In this document: one piece after another, positions 54,925 through 64,000 of the stretch
Layout: every line of letters begins with the position of its first letter
Position numbering within the stretch: position 1 is the first letter of the stretch
Notes under the pieces: model-generated
What the model was told of the DNA's origin: nothing
Seen by the model: only the letters and a program-made list of their open reading frames with translations
The model's database searches: none
Position numbers and translations under genes: made by a program
Source: Merluccius polli
Lineage: Eukaryota; Chordata; Actinopteri; Gadiformes; Merlucciidae
Direction: 5' to 3'
Length of the DNA stretch: 64,000 nt
Assembly: GCA_030340625.1 (NCBI GenBank)
Contig: JAOPHQ010006616.1
Location: 16,001-80,000, forward strand

Positions 54925-54995
54925 AAACATCACCTTACACTGAGATTTGAACCCATGATCTCACCTCTCTTCTCTCCTGACATCATCAGGCCACG
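54925..54995 (-). mobile_element. Possible SINE fragment
   Basis: The minus-strand B-box-like 'GGGTTCAAATCTC' is the only clear element. Confidence 0.3.
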
Positions 54996-54999
54996 CCCA

Positions 55000-55830
55000 C
55001 CACACCTGCTAATTACACTGTAAGGCCACGCCCCCAGTCCATGCAGGCTCTGATTAAGTCAATTATCTGTTTTAGCGCTAGTAGTTTTTCTATTTTCTGT
55101 TTGGGAAATGCTTATTATTGTAACCTCAACTTTGAATTCTTTAATACATTTTGTGATAGTTATTTCCCAACCAAAATTATAAATGGTTTACTTTTCCGAC
55201 GACGCCTGGAGTATCATAACCTTTTATATTACATTTTCAACAAATTACAATAAATACATAACTAAAAATACAATACACAGCAGTACTTCAATTTGAGATT
55301 TAAAGATTTACTCCGCTAAGTTTTAGCTTTTGAGTCCTGAGGGAGCAATTATCTTCATCCCCTTCCTTTATCTCAACTCATCTTTTCCATCGTATCGAAT
55401 TATGCCAAATTATTGTGAAATGGAGCGTTGTGGTGATTACGAACACAATAGTTTAGCTTTAGCGAGATAGCCGGAGAAACAAACCGCTATTCTGCTAATG
55501 ATGTCTTCATAGAGGTGCAGATCAGGTTTACAACTCTTATTTTGAAAACGAATGAAGTCGTTTCCAGGAAACCTCGAGGCACAGTTACACCGCCCAACAA
55601 AAAAAAACAAAAAAACGCCACATTAACACGAATCGGAGAAGCCTTGCCTTTTTACATTCGTCGTTATGATGCAAAAAAACGAATCATTTTTCTTCATCGA
55701 CTTTTACGGCCGAAACCAAATCACTGTCATTATGTTGGCAGAGAGCCAGCTTCCGCTCAGCCGCAGCCAAGCATTCACTCTGTGCAGCTCTCTGCTGTAT
55801 GAAGTCATGTATTAATGTCCCCATTAATAC
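55000..55830. other. Unique AT-rich sequence, no gene recognised
   Basis: No element ends or exons were recognised. Confidence 0.4.
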
Positions 55831-55835
55831 CAGCT

Positions 55836-56421
55836 TTGTGTGTGTGTGTGTGTGTGTGTGCACACGCTTGGGCAGGTGTGTGTGGATGTGTGTGTGGGTC
55901 AAGGTGTGTGTGTGTGTGTGTGTGCACGTTTAGGCAGGTGTGTGTGGATGTGCGTCAAGGTGTGTGTGTGTGTGTGCGCACACTTAGGCAGGTGTGTGTG
56001 GATGTGTGTGTGTATGTGCGTGCTTAATGTTGTGTGTGTGTGTGTCTGTGCACGCTTGGGCAGCTGTGTGTGGAAGTGTGTCAAGGTGTTTGTGTGTGTG
56101 TGTGTGTGTGTGCACGCTTAGGCAGGTGTGTGGATTTGTGTGTGCGTCAAGGTGTGTATGTGTAGAGGTGTGTATGTGGAAGTGTGTGTGTGCGTGGACG
56201 TATAGGTCTGAGTGTGTGGTATGTGTGTGTGTGTAGAGGTGTGTATGTGGAAGTGTGTGCGTGGACGTATAGGTCTGAGTGTGTGGTATGTGTGTGTGTG
56301 TGTGTGTAGAGGTGTGTATGTGGAAGTGTGTGCGTGGACGTATAGGTCTGAGTGTGTGGATGTATATGTGTTTGTGTGTCGGTGTGTGTGTGTGTGTGCA
56401 TGCTTGGGCAGGTGTGTGTGG

Positions 56422-56458
<37 letters not shown>

Positions 56459-56460
56459 CA
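55836..56460. repeat. (GT)n region built from two nested minisatellites
   Basis: In the first part a unit like 'GCACGCTTGGGCAGGTGTGT' recurs near 55860, 55923, 55979, 56050, 56111 and 56397. In the middle a unit with 'GGACGTATAGGTCTGAGTGT' recurs near 56194, 56260 and 56334. GT runs of variable length separate the units. Confidence 0.9.
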
Positions 56461-56469
56461 TTGGTAAGG

Positions 56470-56835
56470 TTGTTCAATGATGCAGACCAAATGTCCTACT
56501 TTAATTAAAAATGTGTGAGCATTTTGTCTCCAGTATGCGGCCAGTATGTACTGGACAGATAAAACTAGAACACAGAGTAAATAACGAGACACACTCCAGA
56601 CCTGCTCTCTCCCCCATAATGGGAGAGAGGGGGGAGAGAGAGAGGGGGAGGGGGAGGAGAGAAAGTTGTTGCCGGGGGGAAATCCTTTCCTTGTACATTT
56701 ATAACGCAGCGCTGCTCATTGTCCCGGCGTAATCTTACCGCCGTTAACGACAGCATGCATTGTATTAGCCAAATGATAATTATTCCCAGTGTGTGAGTCA
56801 CTTCTAATACCTCACCTTCTCCATCCCCTCCGTCC
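56470..56835. other. Unique sequence with a short GA tract
   Basis: GA/GGGA-rich at 56618-56665. 56700-56810 ('GCCAAATGATAATTATTCCC') is a weak regulatory candidate. Confidence 0.35.
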
Positions 56836-56838
56836 ACC

Positions 56839-56949
56839 ATGTGTGTGTGTGTGTGTGTGTGTGTAAAGTGTGTGATAAAGGAGGCATGGGAGAGAGAGAC
56901 AGAGAGACGGTGAAAGGGTGGAAGGTGTGTGTGTGTGTGTGTTTATGTG

Positions 56950-56983
<34 letters not shown>

Positions 56984-56984
56984 A

Positions 56985-57029
<45 letters not shown>

Positions 57030-57050
57030 TGTGTGTGTGTGTGTGTGTGT
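56839..57050. repeat. (GT)n array, left of hAT insertion
   Basis: GT repeats with TTATGTGTT interruptions. The same array resumes at 58726 after the inserted element. Confidence 0.95.
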
Positions 57051-57056
57051 TTATGT

Positions 57057-58725
57057 TAAGGTGACCAGACGTCCTCGATTTCCGGGGACAGTCCCCGTTT
57101 TGGGTGACCTGTCCCCGGTCAAAATGTCCCCGATTGACACTGAACGGGGGGAAAATGCGCGCAGACTCAAACACCAACACAATCTAGAGGCGGCAAAAAG
57201 GAAAGAAGCTATTCAGTTCTACAAAGCATACAGTCAGGTCAATCTTTCAGGGGTGACCTCATCAATGAAGTGTACAGTACATTATTCCATTTAGAATTAG
57301 GAGGAATAGTAACTCATTTTCTTTGGGTACCGGTGCATGCTGGTGTTGAGGGCAATGAGCAGGTGGACAAGTTAGCCAAGCAAACACTCAAACATCTAGA
57401 GATAGATTTACAAATCCCTGTGAGTAAGGCTGAGGTCAAGGTTCTTATAAAGAGTCACGCTAAATCAATCTGGCAGGAATACTGGGATGACAGTGGAAAG
57501 GGTAGACATCTATATAACATCCAAAAACAGGCGGACAAAGGAAGAATGGAAGGTAGAGGTAGGAAAGATGAGAACATGATAACCCGTCTAATAATTGGTC
57601 ACACAGGGCTTAACGATACACTTAAAATAAGTATATACTTAAAATAAACATCCAACAGGAAACTGTGATTACTGTAGCCAGCTGGAAACAGTAGAGCATG
57701 TTTTATTTCACTGCAAACAGTACGAGGACGAAAGAAGGAACCTTTGTCAGTCATTAAGCACTGTGAATATCAGTTTTAGTCTATCTGGCATCTTGGGTAA
57801 GGCATCTAGCCACATATATCATCTAGTTCTCAGGTTTCTCAAAGAGACTGGGCTAGCCCAGAGGATATAGTTCATTATTATTATTTTCCCCCTTTTCTTT
57901 TTTTAAATTTTTTTTTTTTAAATTTTAAATTTTAATTTTAAATGTGTTAATTTAATCCAATATCTACCTGTTCCACACTCCAGCCCAGTTGGTGGCGGTA
58001 ATGCTCCTATTAAGTTGGTTGCCAACCGCCATAAAACCCTAAAGAAGAAGAAAAAGGAAAGAAAAGGAGACCAGCGGCCGCGATAAATGTTGTGTATGAA
58101 CTTTATTTTGTGTAACTGGCAGAAGACTTGGCTGTGTGTGTGTGTGTGTGTGTGAAGTGATGTAACATTAAAGTAAGTGATTGTTTATCTGAAATGAAGA
58201 CCTAACGTAACGTTATAAAAGTCAGTGAACGTTAACATTATGACAGTTTTCATATCTGTCAGTGAAGCTGTAACGCTAATATTAGCATGAGATTAGCCTA
58301 CCAGGTGATGGACATCGTGGGTCTGTTATGGAAGAGGGGGGGGGGGGGGGGGGGGGAGACTGCTTTGGTAGCATATGATTTTCCTGTAGGGGACATGAGA
58401 CTCTGTTAAAATAATAAATTGGCTCCTGAGGCGGAGGTGGATGAATGAGGAGATCACAGTAGCCTATTGTGACCCATCAGTTCAGTATTCAGTTGCGAGT
58501 AGAAACTTTATTTTTTTTCATATTGATATTTTTGTCTTCCTCAGTGGATGGATGGTTGGTGATGTCATGTTGTTTGATTGCAACCTTTTGTGTAACAAAA
58601 GCTGGTTAAAATACATGAAAAACTACTTGTCCCAGTTTTTTACTTCATAATGATAATATTTAATGATTTTTCACCGCCGCATTGAAACTGTCCCCGATTT
58701 TCATTTCAGAAATCTGGTCACCTTA
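57057..58725. mobile_element. hAT-like DNA transposon (8-bp TSD), carrying a nested LINE
   Basis: It begins 'TAAGGTGACCAGA' and ends 'TCTGGTCACCTTA' (13-bp perfect inverted ends). The 8-bp direct repeat GTTTATGT flanks it (57049-57056 and 58726-58733). Subterminal 'GGGGACAGTCCCCG'-type palindromic sequence occurs at both ends. The 8-bp duplication indicates hAT or another 8-bp class. No transposase is recognisable. A LINE has inserted at 57208-58050; without it and its duplication the element would be about 0.8 kb. A (GT)n at 58137-58153 and a G21 run at 58336-58356 lie inside. Confidence 0.85.
57208..58050 (+). pseudogene. 5'-truncated I/Nimb-type LINE (RNase H to 3' end)
   Basis: The frame starts inside an RNase H domain ('SVLQSIQSGQSFRGDLINEV', then 'THFLWVPVHAGVEGNEQVDK', with the usual VPAHxGxxGNExADxLAK). 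It runs through 'WQEYWDDSGKGRHLYNIQKQ' and 'MITRLIIGHTGLNDTLK', then, after a one-step shift, 'GNCDYCSQLETVEHVLFHCK' (a CCHC-like zinc motif) and ends near 57868. The 3' UTR has 'TTGGTGGCGGTAATGC' and 'AAGAAGAAG', typical of this LINE in fish. A 13-bp target duplication AAAAAGGAAAGAA flanks it (57195-57207 and 58051-58063). Endonuclease and reverse transcriptase are missing. Confidence 0.88.
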
Positions 58726-58734
58726 GTTTATGTG

Positions 58735-58830
58735 TTTGTGTGTGTGTGTGTGTGAGTGTGTGTGTGTATGTGTGTGTGTGTGTGTTTATGTGTTGTGTGT
58801 TTTTATGTGTGTGTGTGTGTGTGTTCTCCA
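58735..58830. repeat. (GT)n array, right of hAT insertion
   Basis: Continuation of the array at 56839-57050 with the same TTTATGTGTT interruptions. Confidence 0.95.
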
Positions 58831-59110
58831 TTGTCTCCATTGCCTCTAACGCCACCACCTACTCACGTATTTAGTACCTCGCCATTTTTTTGTTGTTGTT
58901 GTTGTACCCGTTCCAACAATGCCACTAATCTCTCGCACTTTTAACGCCATTTAGCTTTAGCCAAATGAGAACATCGGACAAGGACAGGGGGGGGGGGGCT
59001 GCGAGAATGAGCCCCCCCTTTTACTTTCCCATACAAAAATGCTGATTTATACTCGCCTGTCTCCCACAATGTGTCTGGCTTTTTGATAAGTGTCCAAGCC
59101 ACCTGTCTGT
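58831..59110. other. Unique sequence
   Basis: A short (GTT)n at about 58892-58905. No gene was recognised. Confidence 0.4.
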
Positions 59111-59112
59111 CA

Positions 59113-59153
59113 CCCCCCCCCCCCCCCACACACACACACACACACACACACAC
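59113..59153. repeat. Poly-C run (15) and (CA)n
   Basis: C at 59113-59127 followed by (AC)n. Confidence 0.95.
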
Positions 59154-59267
59154 CCGCCATTTTCAAGGTAGCGTCGGCCTCGGCACCGACGGGACGAATA
59201 TACAGTATATCAGCCTGGAGAAGCCGGTGAGCCGATGTTTCTGACTTGCGGAGCTGGTTTTTCATGT

Positions 59268-59460
59268 GGTGGTGGTGGTGGTGGGGGGGGGGGATGAGGT
59301 GACGAACTGAGAGGGTGTGTGTGTGTGTGTGTAAAGTTTGTGTAAAGTGTGTGATAAAGGAGGCGTGGGAGAGAGAGACAGAGACGGTGAAAGGTTGGAA
59401 GGTGTGTGTGTGTGTGTGTGGGGGGGGGGGGGGGGATGGAGGGGGGGGAGGGGGGGGGAG
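59268..59460. repeat. (GGT)n, (GT)n and poly-G blocks
   Basis: GTG trinucleotides near 59268-59285, GT at 59315-59332 and 59402-59420, G16 at 59420-59435. 59330-59405 is nearly identical to 56867-56930 (GTGTGATAAAGGAGGC...), so this block is a local duplicate. Confidence 0.85.
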
Positions 59461-59625
59461 TTGTTTGACAGGGCGAAGGCGTGAAGGCACTCGGAGGTGT
59501 ACGGGCCGGGTGACAGCGACTCACGGGCGAGCTTTGTGCGCGCGGTTGCACAATATGTGTACTCGCTTGTGAGCTGTCCCGCGCGCGCTTACGCAATTTT
59601 TTGTTATCCCTCGGGTCGACCTACG

Positions 59626-59628
<3 letters not shown>

Positions 59629-59659
<31 letters not shown>

Positions 59660-59690
59660 GCCTTCATACACACACATACACACACACATG
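59629..59690. repeat. (GT)n and inverted (CA)n
   Basis: GT at 59629-59659 followed by CA at 59668-59690. Confidence 0.95.
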
Positions 59691-60300
59691 ACATGTCACA
59701 CGGTGCAACGCCGAGAGAGAGAGAAAGCGCATTCTTAATTAGCTTCGATTTCAACTAGATTCACGCTAAAACCGCCGCGGTTTTGGCGCGGCACGAGCGA
59801 CGCGCCGCTCCTCCAAAGACAAACTGCAAATATGTTGAACACAAAATGTCGGATCATAGCTTGTAAGCTGCCTACTTCCAAACCCTAAAACTGTTTCATT
59901 AATTGTGTTTTTTAGGCGTTATCGCCATGGATTATCCCTCTAGCCTTTGGGCTTTATTGTGTTTTTTTTTTTATCCTTTTGAACACTTCTTGTTAATTGT
60001 TGTTCAATAAAGTTTTCAAAAAATCGCCATCGCCATCTTCCTCGGCTGGCGTGCGTCGACCGGCGACCGTATCTCCACAGGGGCTTTCATTTAAAAACCT
60101 GCGTCTGCATGGTTCCGCTTCGCTCGCCGCGCGTCCGCCGCCCGCGTCAGCTGCTGATGCGACGGCCCTTCGTTTTAACGGGGGAGCGCCGCTGCTGATC
60201 ACAGACTTTAATAGTAAACGCTGATCCTATGAAAGCGCGAGCGTTGTTTAACGGTTGGAAGTGGAGGCGGCGGTCGGTGTGAATTTGGACGTGCGTGAAG
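59691..60300. other. Unique GC-rich sequence, no gene recognised
   Basis: An 'AATAAAG' near 60005 is not tied to any gene. Confidence 0.4.
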
Positions 60301-60309
60301 TTGTGGGAC

Positions 60310-61245
60310 GCTTTACTCCATCACAAGGGAGATGGTGGTGAAGGTGGTGTGATGGCGAAAGTGATAAAGGTGGTGGCAGTGATAGTGGAGGTGGTGATGG
60401 TGGAGGTGGTGAAGGTGGTGATGGTGGAGGTGGTGAAGGTGGTGATGGTGGAGGTGGTGAAGGTGGTGATGGTGGAGGTGGTGAAGGTGGTGATGGTGGA
60501 GGTGGTGATGGTGGAGGTGGTGATGGTGGAGGTGGTGAAGGTGGTGATGGTGGTGGTGGTGGTGGTGATGTTGGTGGTGGCGGTGCGGCGGCGTGTGCGG
60601 TGGAGGAGGAGATGGGGGGTGGTGGTGGTGATGGTGGAGGTGGTGATGGTGGAGGTGGTGATGGTGGAGGTGGTGGTGGTGGTGATGGTGGTGGTGGTGA
60701 TGGTGGTGGTGGTGATGATGGTGATGGTGCTGGTGGTGGGTCGGCGTGTGTGGTGGAGGAGAGTGGGGGGGGGGTTGGTGATGGTGGCGGTGATGGTGGA
60801 GGAGATAGGGGGGTGGCGGTGATGGTGGAGGAGATGGGGGGGGGTGGTGGTGATGGTGGCGGTGATGGTGGAGGAGATGGGGGGGGGGGGGGGGTGGTGA
60901 TGGTGGAGGAGATGGGGGGGGGGGGGGGGGTGATGGTGGTGGTGATGGTGGAGGAGATGGGGGGGGTGGTGGTGATGGTGGCGGTGATGGTGGCGGAGAT
61001 GGGGGGGGTGGTGATGGTGGTGGTGATGGTGGAGGAGATGGGGGGGTGGTGGTGATGGTGGCGGTGATGGTGGAGGAGATAGGGGGGTGGCGGTGATGGT
61101 GGAGGAGATGGGGGGGGGTGGTGGTGATGGTGGCGGTGATGGTGGAGGAGATGGGGGGGGTGGTGGTGATGGTGGCGGTGATGGTGGAGGAGATGGGGGG
61201 GTGTGATGGTGGCGGTGATGGTGGAGGAGATGGGGGGGGTGGTCC
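60310..61245. repeat. GGTGATGGTGGAGG-type minisatellite, about 0.9 kb
   Basis: The left part (about 60400-60580) is a 24-bp unit (GAAGGTGGTGATGGTGGAGG plus TGGT). The right part (from about 60780) is an approximately 40-bp unit with 'GGTGGCGGTGATGGTGGAGG' and 'AGATGGGGGG', with G-runs up to 17. One strand is almost pure G/T/A. Frames of 344-424 codons on the C-rich strand (Pro/Ser/His polymers) are by-products. Confidence 0.95.
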
Positions 61246-61249
61246 TCTC

Positions 61250-62960
61250 ATTGTATGAAGGACAAAGCGTGGCGCGTGCCACCGGCGGGAGATAAGGTTT
61301 GATTTATGAGTACCTGTCAGCGGCGTGGCGGGTAAACATGCACTTCTAACGTGACACCGTCTGCCTTCCCGCCGCCGCCGCCGCACCGCCGCCGCACCAC
61401 CACCGCACAGCCGCCCCCTCCACCCGGGAGAGGAAGGTGGCCGGGGCGCCGCTCGCAACACCCGCCTGGATGTCAGCTGCCGCGCAAGCAGGAGCTCTCT
61501 ATTATTTACACTGGGATTCGCCGGGATCTCAGTGGAAAATGAGCACCTGTCTGGAACAATGCAGCTCCAGCGCAGCGCCAACCACACCCGAGATTTATAG
61601 ACCGCCTTTCACGCAGGCGACGTCGCAGGACAAGCGCACGCGTCGCTCATAATTATCGGCTGTTTTTTACGTGCAGTAGACCAAAACCAGTTGAAGAAGT
61701 GTGATGAGCGACACCTGGATTCATGTGTTCATGTGTTCGTGTATTCATGTGTTCGTGTATTTGTGTATTCTGAGACGACGGGTCTGTCGTTCAATTTCGG
61801 CGGCAATCAACCGATGAGACGAGATGAGACTTATCGTCCGGTTACCCGAACAATAGCGGCTTCAATCAACAACAAGTAACCGTGGCAACCGTGTTCATGT
61901 GCTGCGCCGCTGTTATGTGACGTTTTTCCACATGAGCACAAAGTCTTTTTGTATTTCCACAGCGGAAAACGTCGGAGACAACGTGAACGACGGTGCGGAG
62001 CGTATCTTGTTTTTTTACTTAAAACATTGTCGTTTGAATACTTGATTCTGATTGGTCGATAACCTTATTTCACCTCTGCCTCTTAACAGCGCTGAATCAA
62101 TGTGCCACAAATCGAACATTTAAAAACAACGGTCGACCACAGCTATCGACCGGATAGTTTCCTTAAACGACGCAAAAACAATATTTTAATTTCGGCTGAT
62201 TAAGTCGATCAAAAACCAATAGCGTAATAGATGAAAGTAATTAACATCAAATCATTGTTGTTAAGTGTAAGAGGGATAATCCATTATCCCTTACTTATTA
62301 GGGTGAAACCAAACACAAGAGGGTTGTGATTCTGAGAACTTGATTGGACGATAGCATGCGGCTTACTGTTGAATAGTAAGGTCACTTTTGAAAGGTTATG
62401 CAAGCCTATTTTTTAATTGTGTTTTTTTAATTGTGTGATAAGATTTGTAAAAATAGGTAAACAATTAAATGTCCTTGAAACAGATATTTAGGCCTCAAAC
62501 GTTGGAAAAAAAAGAAAGAAGCGAGCGTCACCTTGGCTCCAGCTTCGTGTTGTACTCGGTAAATAGAAATTCATAGGAATAAAGTGGTTAAAAAAGTAAA
62601 GCCGATATATTAACAAGACAACTTTATCGAGAGCCGGTCTGACAGACACTCACGGCGGCTAATCCCAGAAGGTTTTGCGGGGCCATGGCGTCTGTCTGGC
62701 GGCGGCGACAGCCTTGTCACAAAGCGCGCGTCTGAAACCGGAAAAAAAAAAACGTCTCTCCGACTGAACTTCACAAAAATCCCAGAGTTGATAAGGGCAC
62801 ACGTAGCGCAGGCCGGCGCAGAGGAACAAAGAAAATAAATAAAACAGCAACCGACTGTCACCGGCGCTCGGATGACATTTCCTTTTTAGTGTTATTTCCG
62901 TACGTTGGGAAGAGACGCCCGCCGGACGCCGCGGCGACCCTTTCCCCGGCTAGGGGAGGA
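61250..62960. other. Unique, CpG-rich then AT-rich sequence, no gene recognised
   Basis: A (GCC)n at about 61369-61392, and a 20-bp palindrome 'AGGGATAATCCATTATCCCT' at about 62270. 62030-62360 has the look of an old dispersed repeat ('CTTGATTCTGATTGGTCGAT'). No exon was recognised. Confidence 0.35.
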
Positions 62961-62965
62961 GACTC

Positions 62966-63373
62966 AAGGTACGGATCCACAGCATCCGTTTTTGACGCGA
63001 GGGGTCGCGCCGCTTCCCAGCGTTGGACGCTCGGTGGGCGTGTCACTTGATAGATGATTGACAGGAGCTCTCCCGACGGAACGTCTTCCCGCTCGTCCTG
63101 ATTGGACGAACGCTTTCACTCGCGGGTTTCATAAAAAAAGTTTAAAAGTTTGTACGCGAGTTTCCGGAGGCGTTCGAGTCGCGCGCCGGGCGTCCCCTCA
63201 TTTGCATAAAGTAGCCTAGACCTCGACTTTATGCAAATGAGGAGCGTCCAAACAACGCGACGCCTCGTCTCTCGGGAAACTCGCCGCGACGCTCCCGGAA
63301 TGCGTTGCGCGGCGTCTTACATAGACAATGAATGGGAAGCGGCGAAATGACGGACGCCGTGGATCCGTACCTT
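62966..63373. mobile_element. MITE with 23-bp inverted ends and an octamer palindrome
   Basis: The left end 'AAGGTACGGATCCAC' and the right end 'GTGGATCCGTACCTT' are inverted, and the match extends to about 23 bp with two mismatches. The interior is CpG-rich and contains TGATTGACAG (about 63055), 'CCTGATTGGACG' and a perfect 17-bp inverted repeat with the POU octamer (63196-63212 and 63226-63242). Similar GC-rich MITEs occur in fish and are usually attributed to PIF/Harbinger. A target duplication is not clear here. Confidence 0.75.
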
Positions 63374-63374
63374 C

Positions 63375-63458
63375 GGGGGGGGGGGGGGGGGGGGGGAGGG
63401 AACCTCGGAGCGACGCGTTCGCGCCGGCGGTCATAGCAACATCCGGGGGGGGGGGGAA
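63375..63458. repeat. Poly-G run (22) and G-rich patch
   Basis: G at 63375-63396 directly abuts the right end of the MITE. A second G run of about 12 lies at 63446-63457. Confidence 0.95.
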
Positions 63459-64000
63459 TGTTTGTCGACCGTAATTGATGTAATTAAATCCCCCGAATGA
63501 GCGGGAACGTTTTGTCCATCGATTTCCGTCGAAGCGGTTGTAGTTTGCTGCCGCATTAACGGCGTTAAAAAAACTCCCCCCCCCTCCCCCCCACCCCGTC
63601 TCTGAATTGAAGCCGATCCAACAACACTCGCAGCTCGCGGCGCTAAAGGAGTGAGGAGCGAGGGGTGATTACAGATAATGTGATAACACTACCAGGTATC
63701 AGCACTTTGCACGCCGTTTCCCCCCCCCCCCCCCCCCCCCCCCGCGCGCGCGCCGCCCGTCTCTTAAGGCCAAACGCCATTACCTTACTTATTGACCATG
63801 TGAGCGGTCCGCCTTTTACCGTAATCACATCATTTAGGAGTCGTTATCGAAACGCCCAACAGCTGGTGGATGCGTTAATAATGAATCTTTTTCCCGCCGA
63901 CTCCTCTGGAAGGAAGGGAAGGTAAGCCGACGCGAAATGGCCGCTGCTGCTGGTGTGGTGATGTCACTATGGCGAACGCCGTGGCGCCGCGGCGGAGGAA
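63459..64000. other. CpG-rich unique sequence with a C24 run
   Basis: Twenty-four C at 63720-63743, then (CG)n. 63640-63710 and 63765-63900 ('GGTGATTACAGATAATGTGA', 'GTAATCACATCATTTAGG') look single-copy and could be regulatory. No start of a gene was recognised before the window ends. Confidence 0.35.

Noticed and set aside
60248..61587. Open frames of 344 and 424 codons, Pro/Ser/His rich
   Set aside because: Products of the GGTGATGGTGG array; two overlapping frames are equally open, and there are no splice or domain signs.
63196..63242. Octamer palindrome as a histone or snRNA gene promoter
   Set aside because: It lies inside a MITE with inverted ends, and no downstream snRNA or histone sequence is visible.

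Overview
This window looks like non-coding DNA from a ray-finned fish, most likely a teleost. The call rests on the repeat types recognised: a 5S-rRNA-derived SINE with the Deu-type core, tRNA-derived SINEs ending in the fish-typical 'TGGATAAAAG' tail, several hAT families including a Tol2-like one, CR1/L2-type LINE fragments and an RNase-H-bearing LINE of the I/Nimb type. The sequence is very rich in microsatellites. I found no protein-coding gene I would defend. Most long open frames come from tandem repeats, transposons or G-rich tracts.

Layout. 1-4.2 kb: a tRNA-Arg(CCG) cluster with two intact genes and about seven decayed copies; one 408-bp hAT-like element with a 6-bp target duplication sits in it. 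4.2-18 kb: unique sequence broken by SINE and LINE fragments and microsatellites. 19.1-20.9 kb: a probable non-autonomous DNA transposon whose left terminal inverted repeat has been amplified into 20 copies of a 45-bp unit. 21-29 kb: tRNA-derived SINEs, a LINE tail and a MITE-like element. 29.7-30.4 kb: a 44-bp minisatellite of about 15 copies, each with a near-consensus RFX X-box. 32.0-32.6 kb: a 5S-derived SINE with a near-perfect palindrome at its 5S-like end. 33-37 kb: hAT fragments, one possible short exon (34326-34400) and a decayed teleost multicopy protein (36.9-38.0 kb).

38-45 kb: microsatellites, poly-C and poly-G runs, and a Tol2-like element. 45.3-47.1 kb: a LINE reverse transcriptase relic, a hAT MITE with a 5-bp duplication, and a 240-bp insertion with 43-bp perfect inverted arms enclosing a hammerhead-ribozyme-like core. 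48-51.5 kb: G-rich repeats and a second copy of the 6-bp-duplication hAT. 52.6-54.3 kb: a LINE nested in another dispersed repeat. 55.8-58.8 kb: long (GT)n holding a hAT-like element that itself holds a 5'-truncated LINE; both layers show target duplications. 60.3-61.2 kb: a GGTGATGGTGGAGG-type array. 62.9-63.4 kb: a MITE with a POU-octamer palindrome. The window ends in CpG-rich unique sequence.

The unique blocks between repeats are often rich in homeodomain-like TAATTA cores. That would fit a large intron or regulatory desert of a developmental gene, but this is inference and I cannot name the gene.
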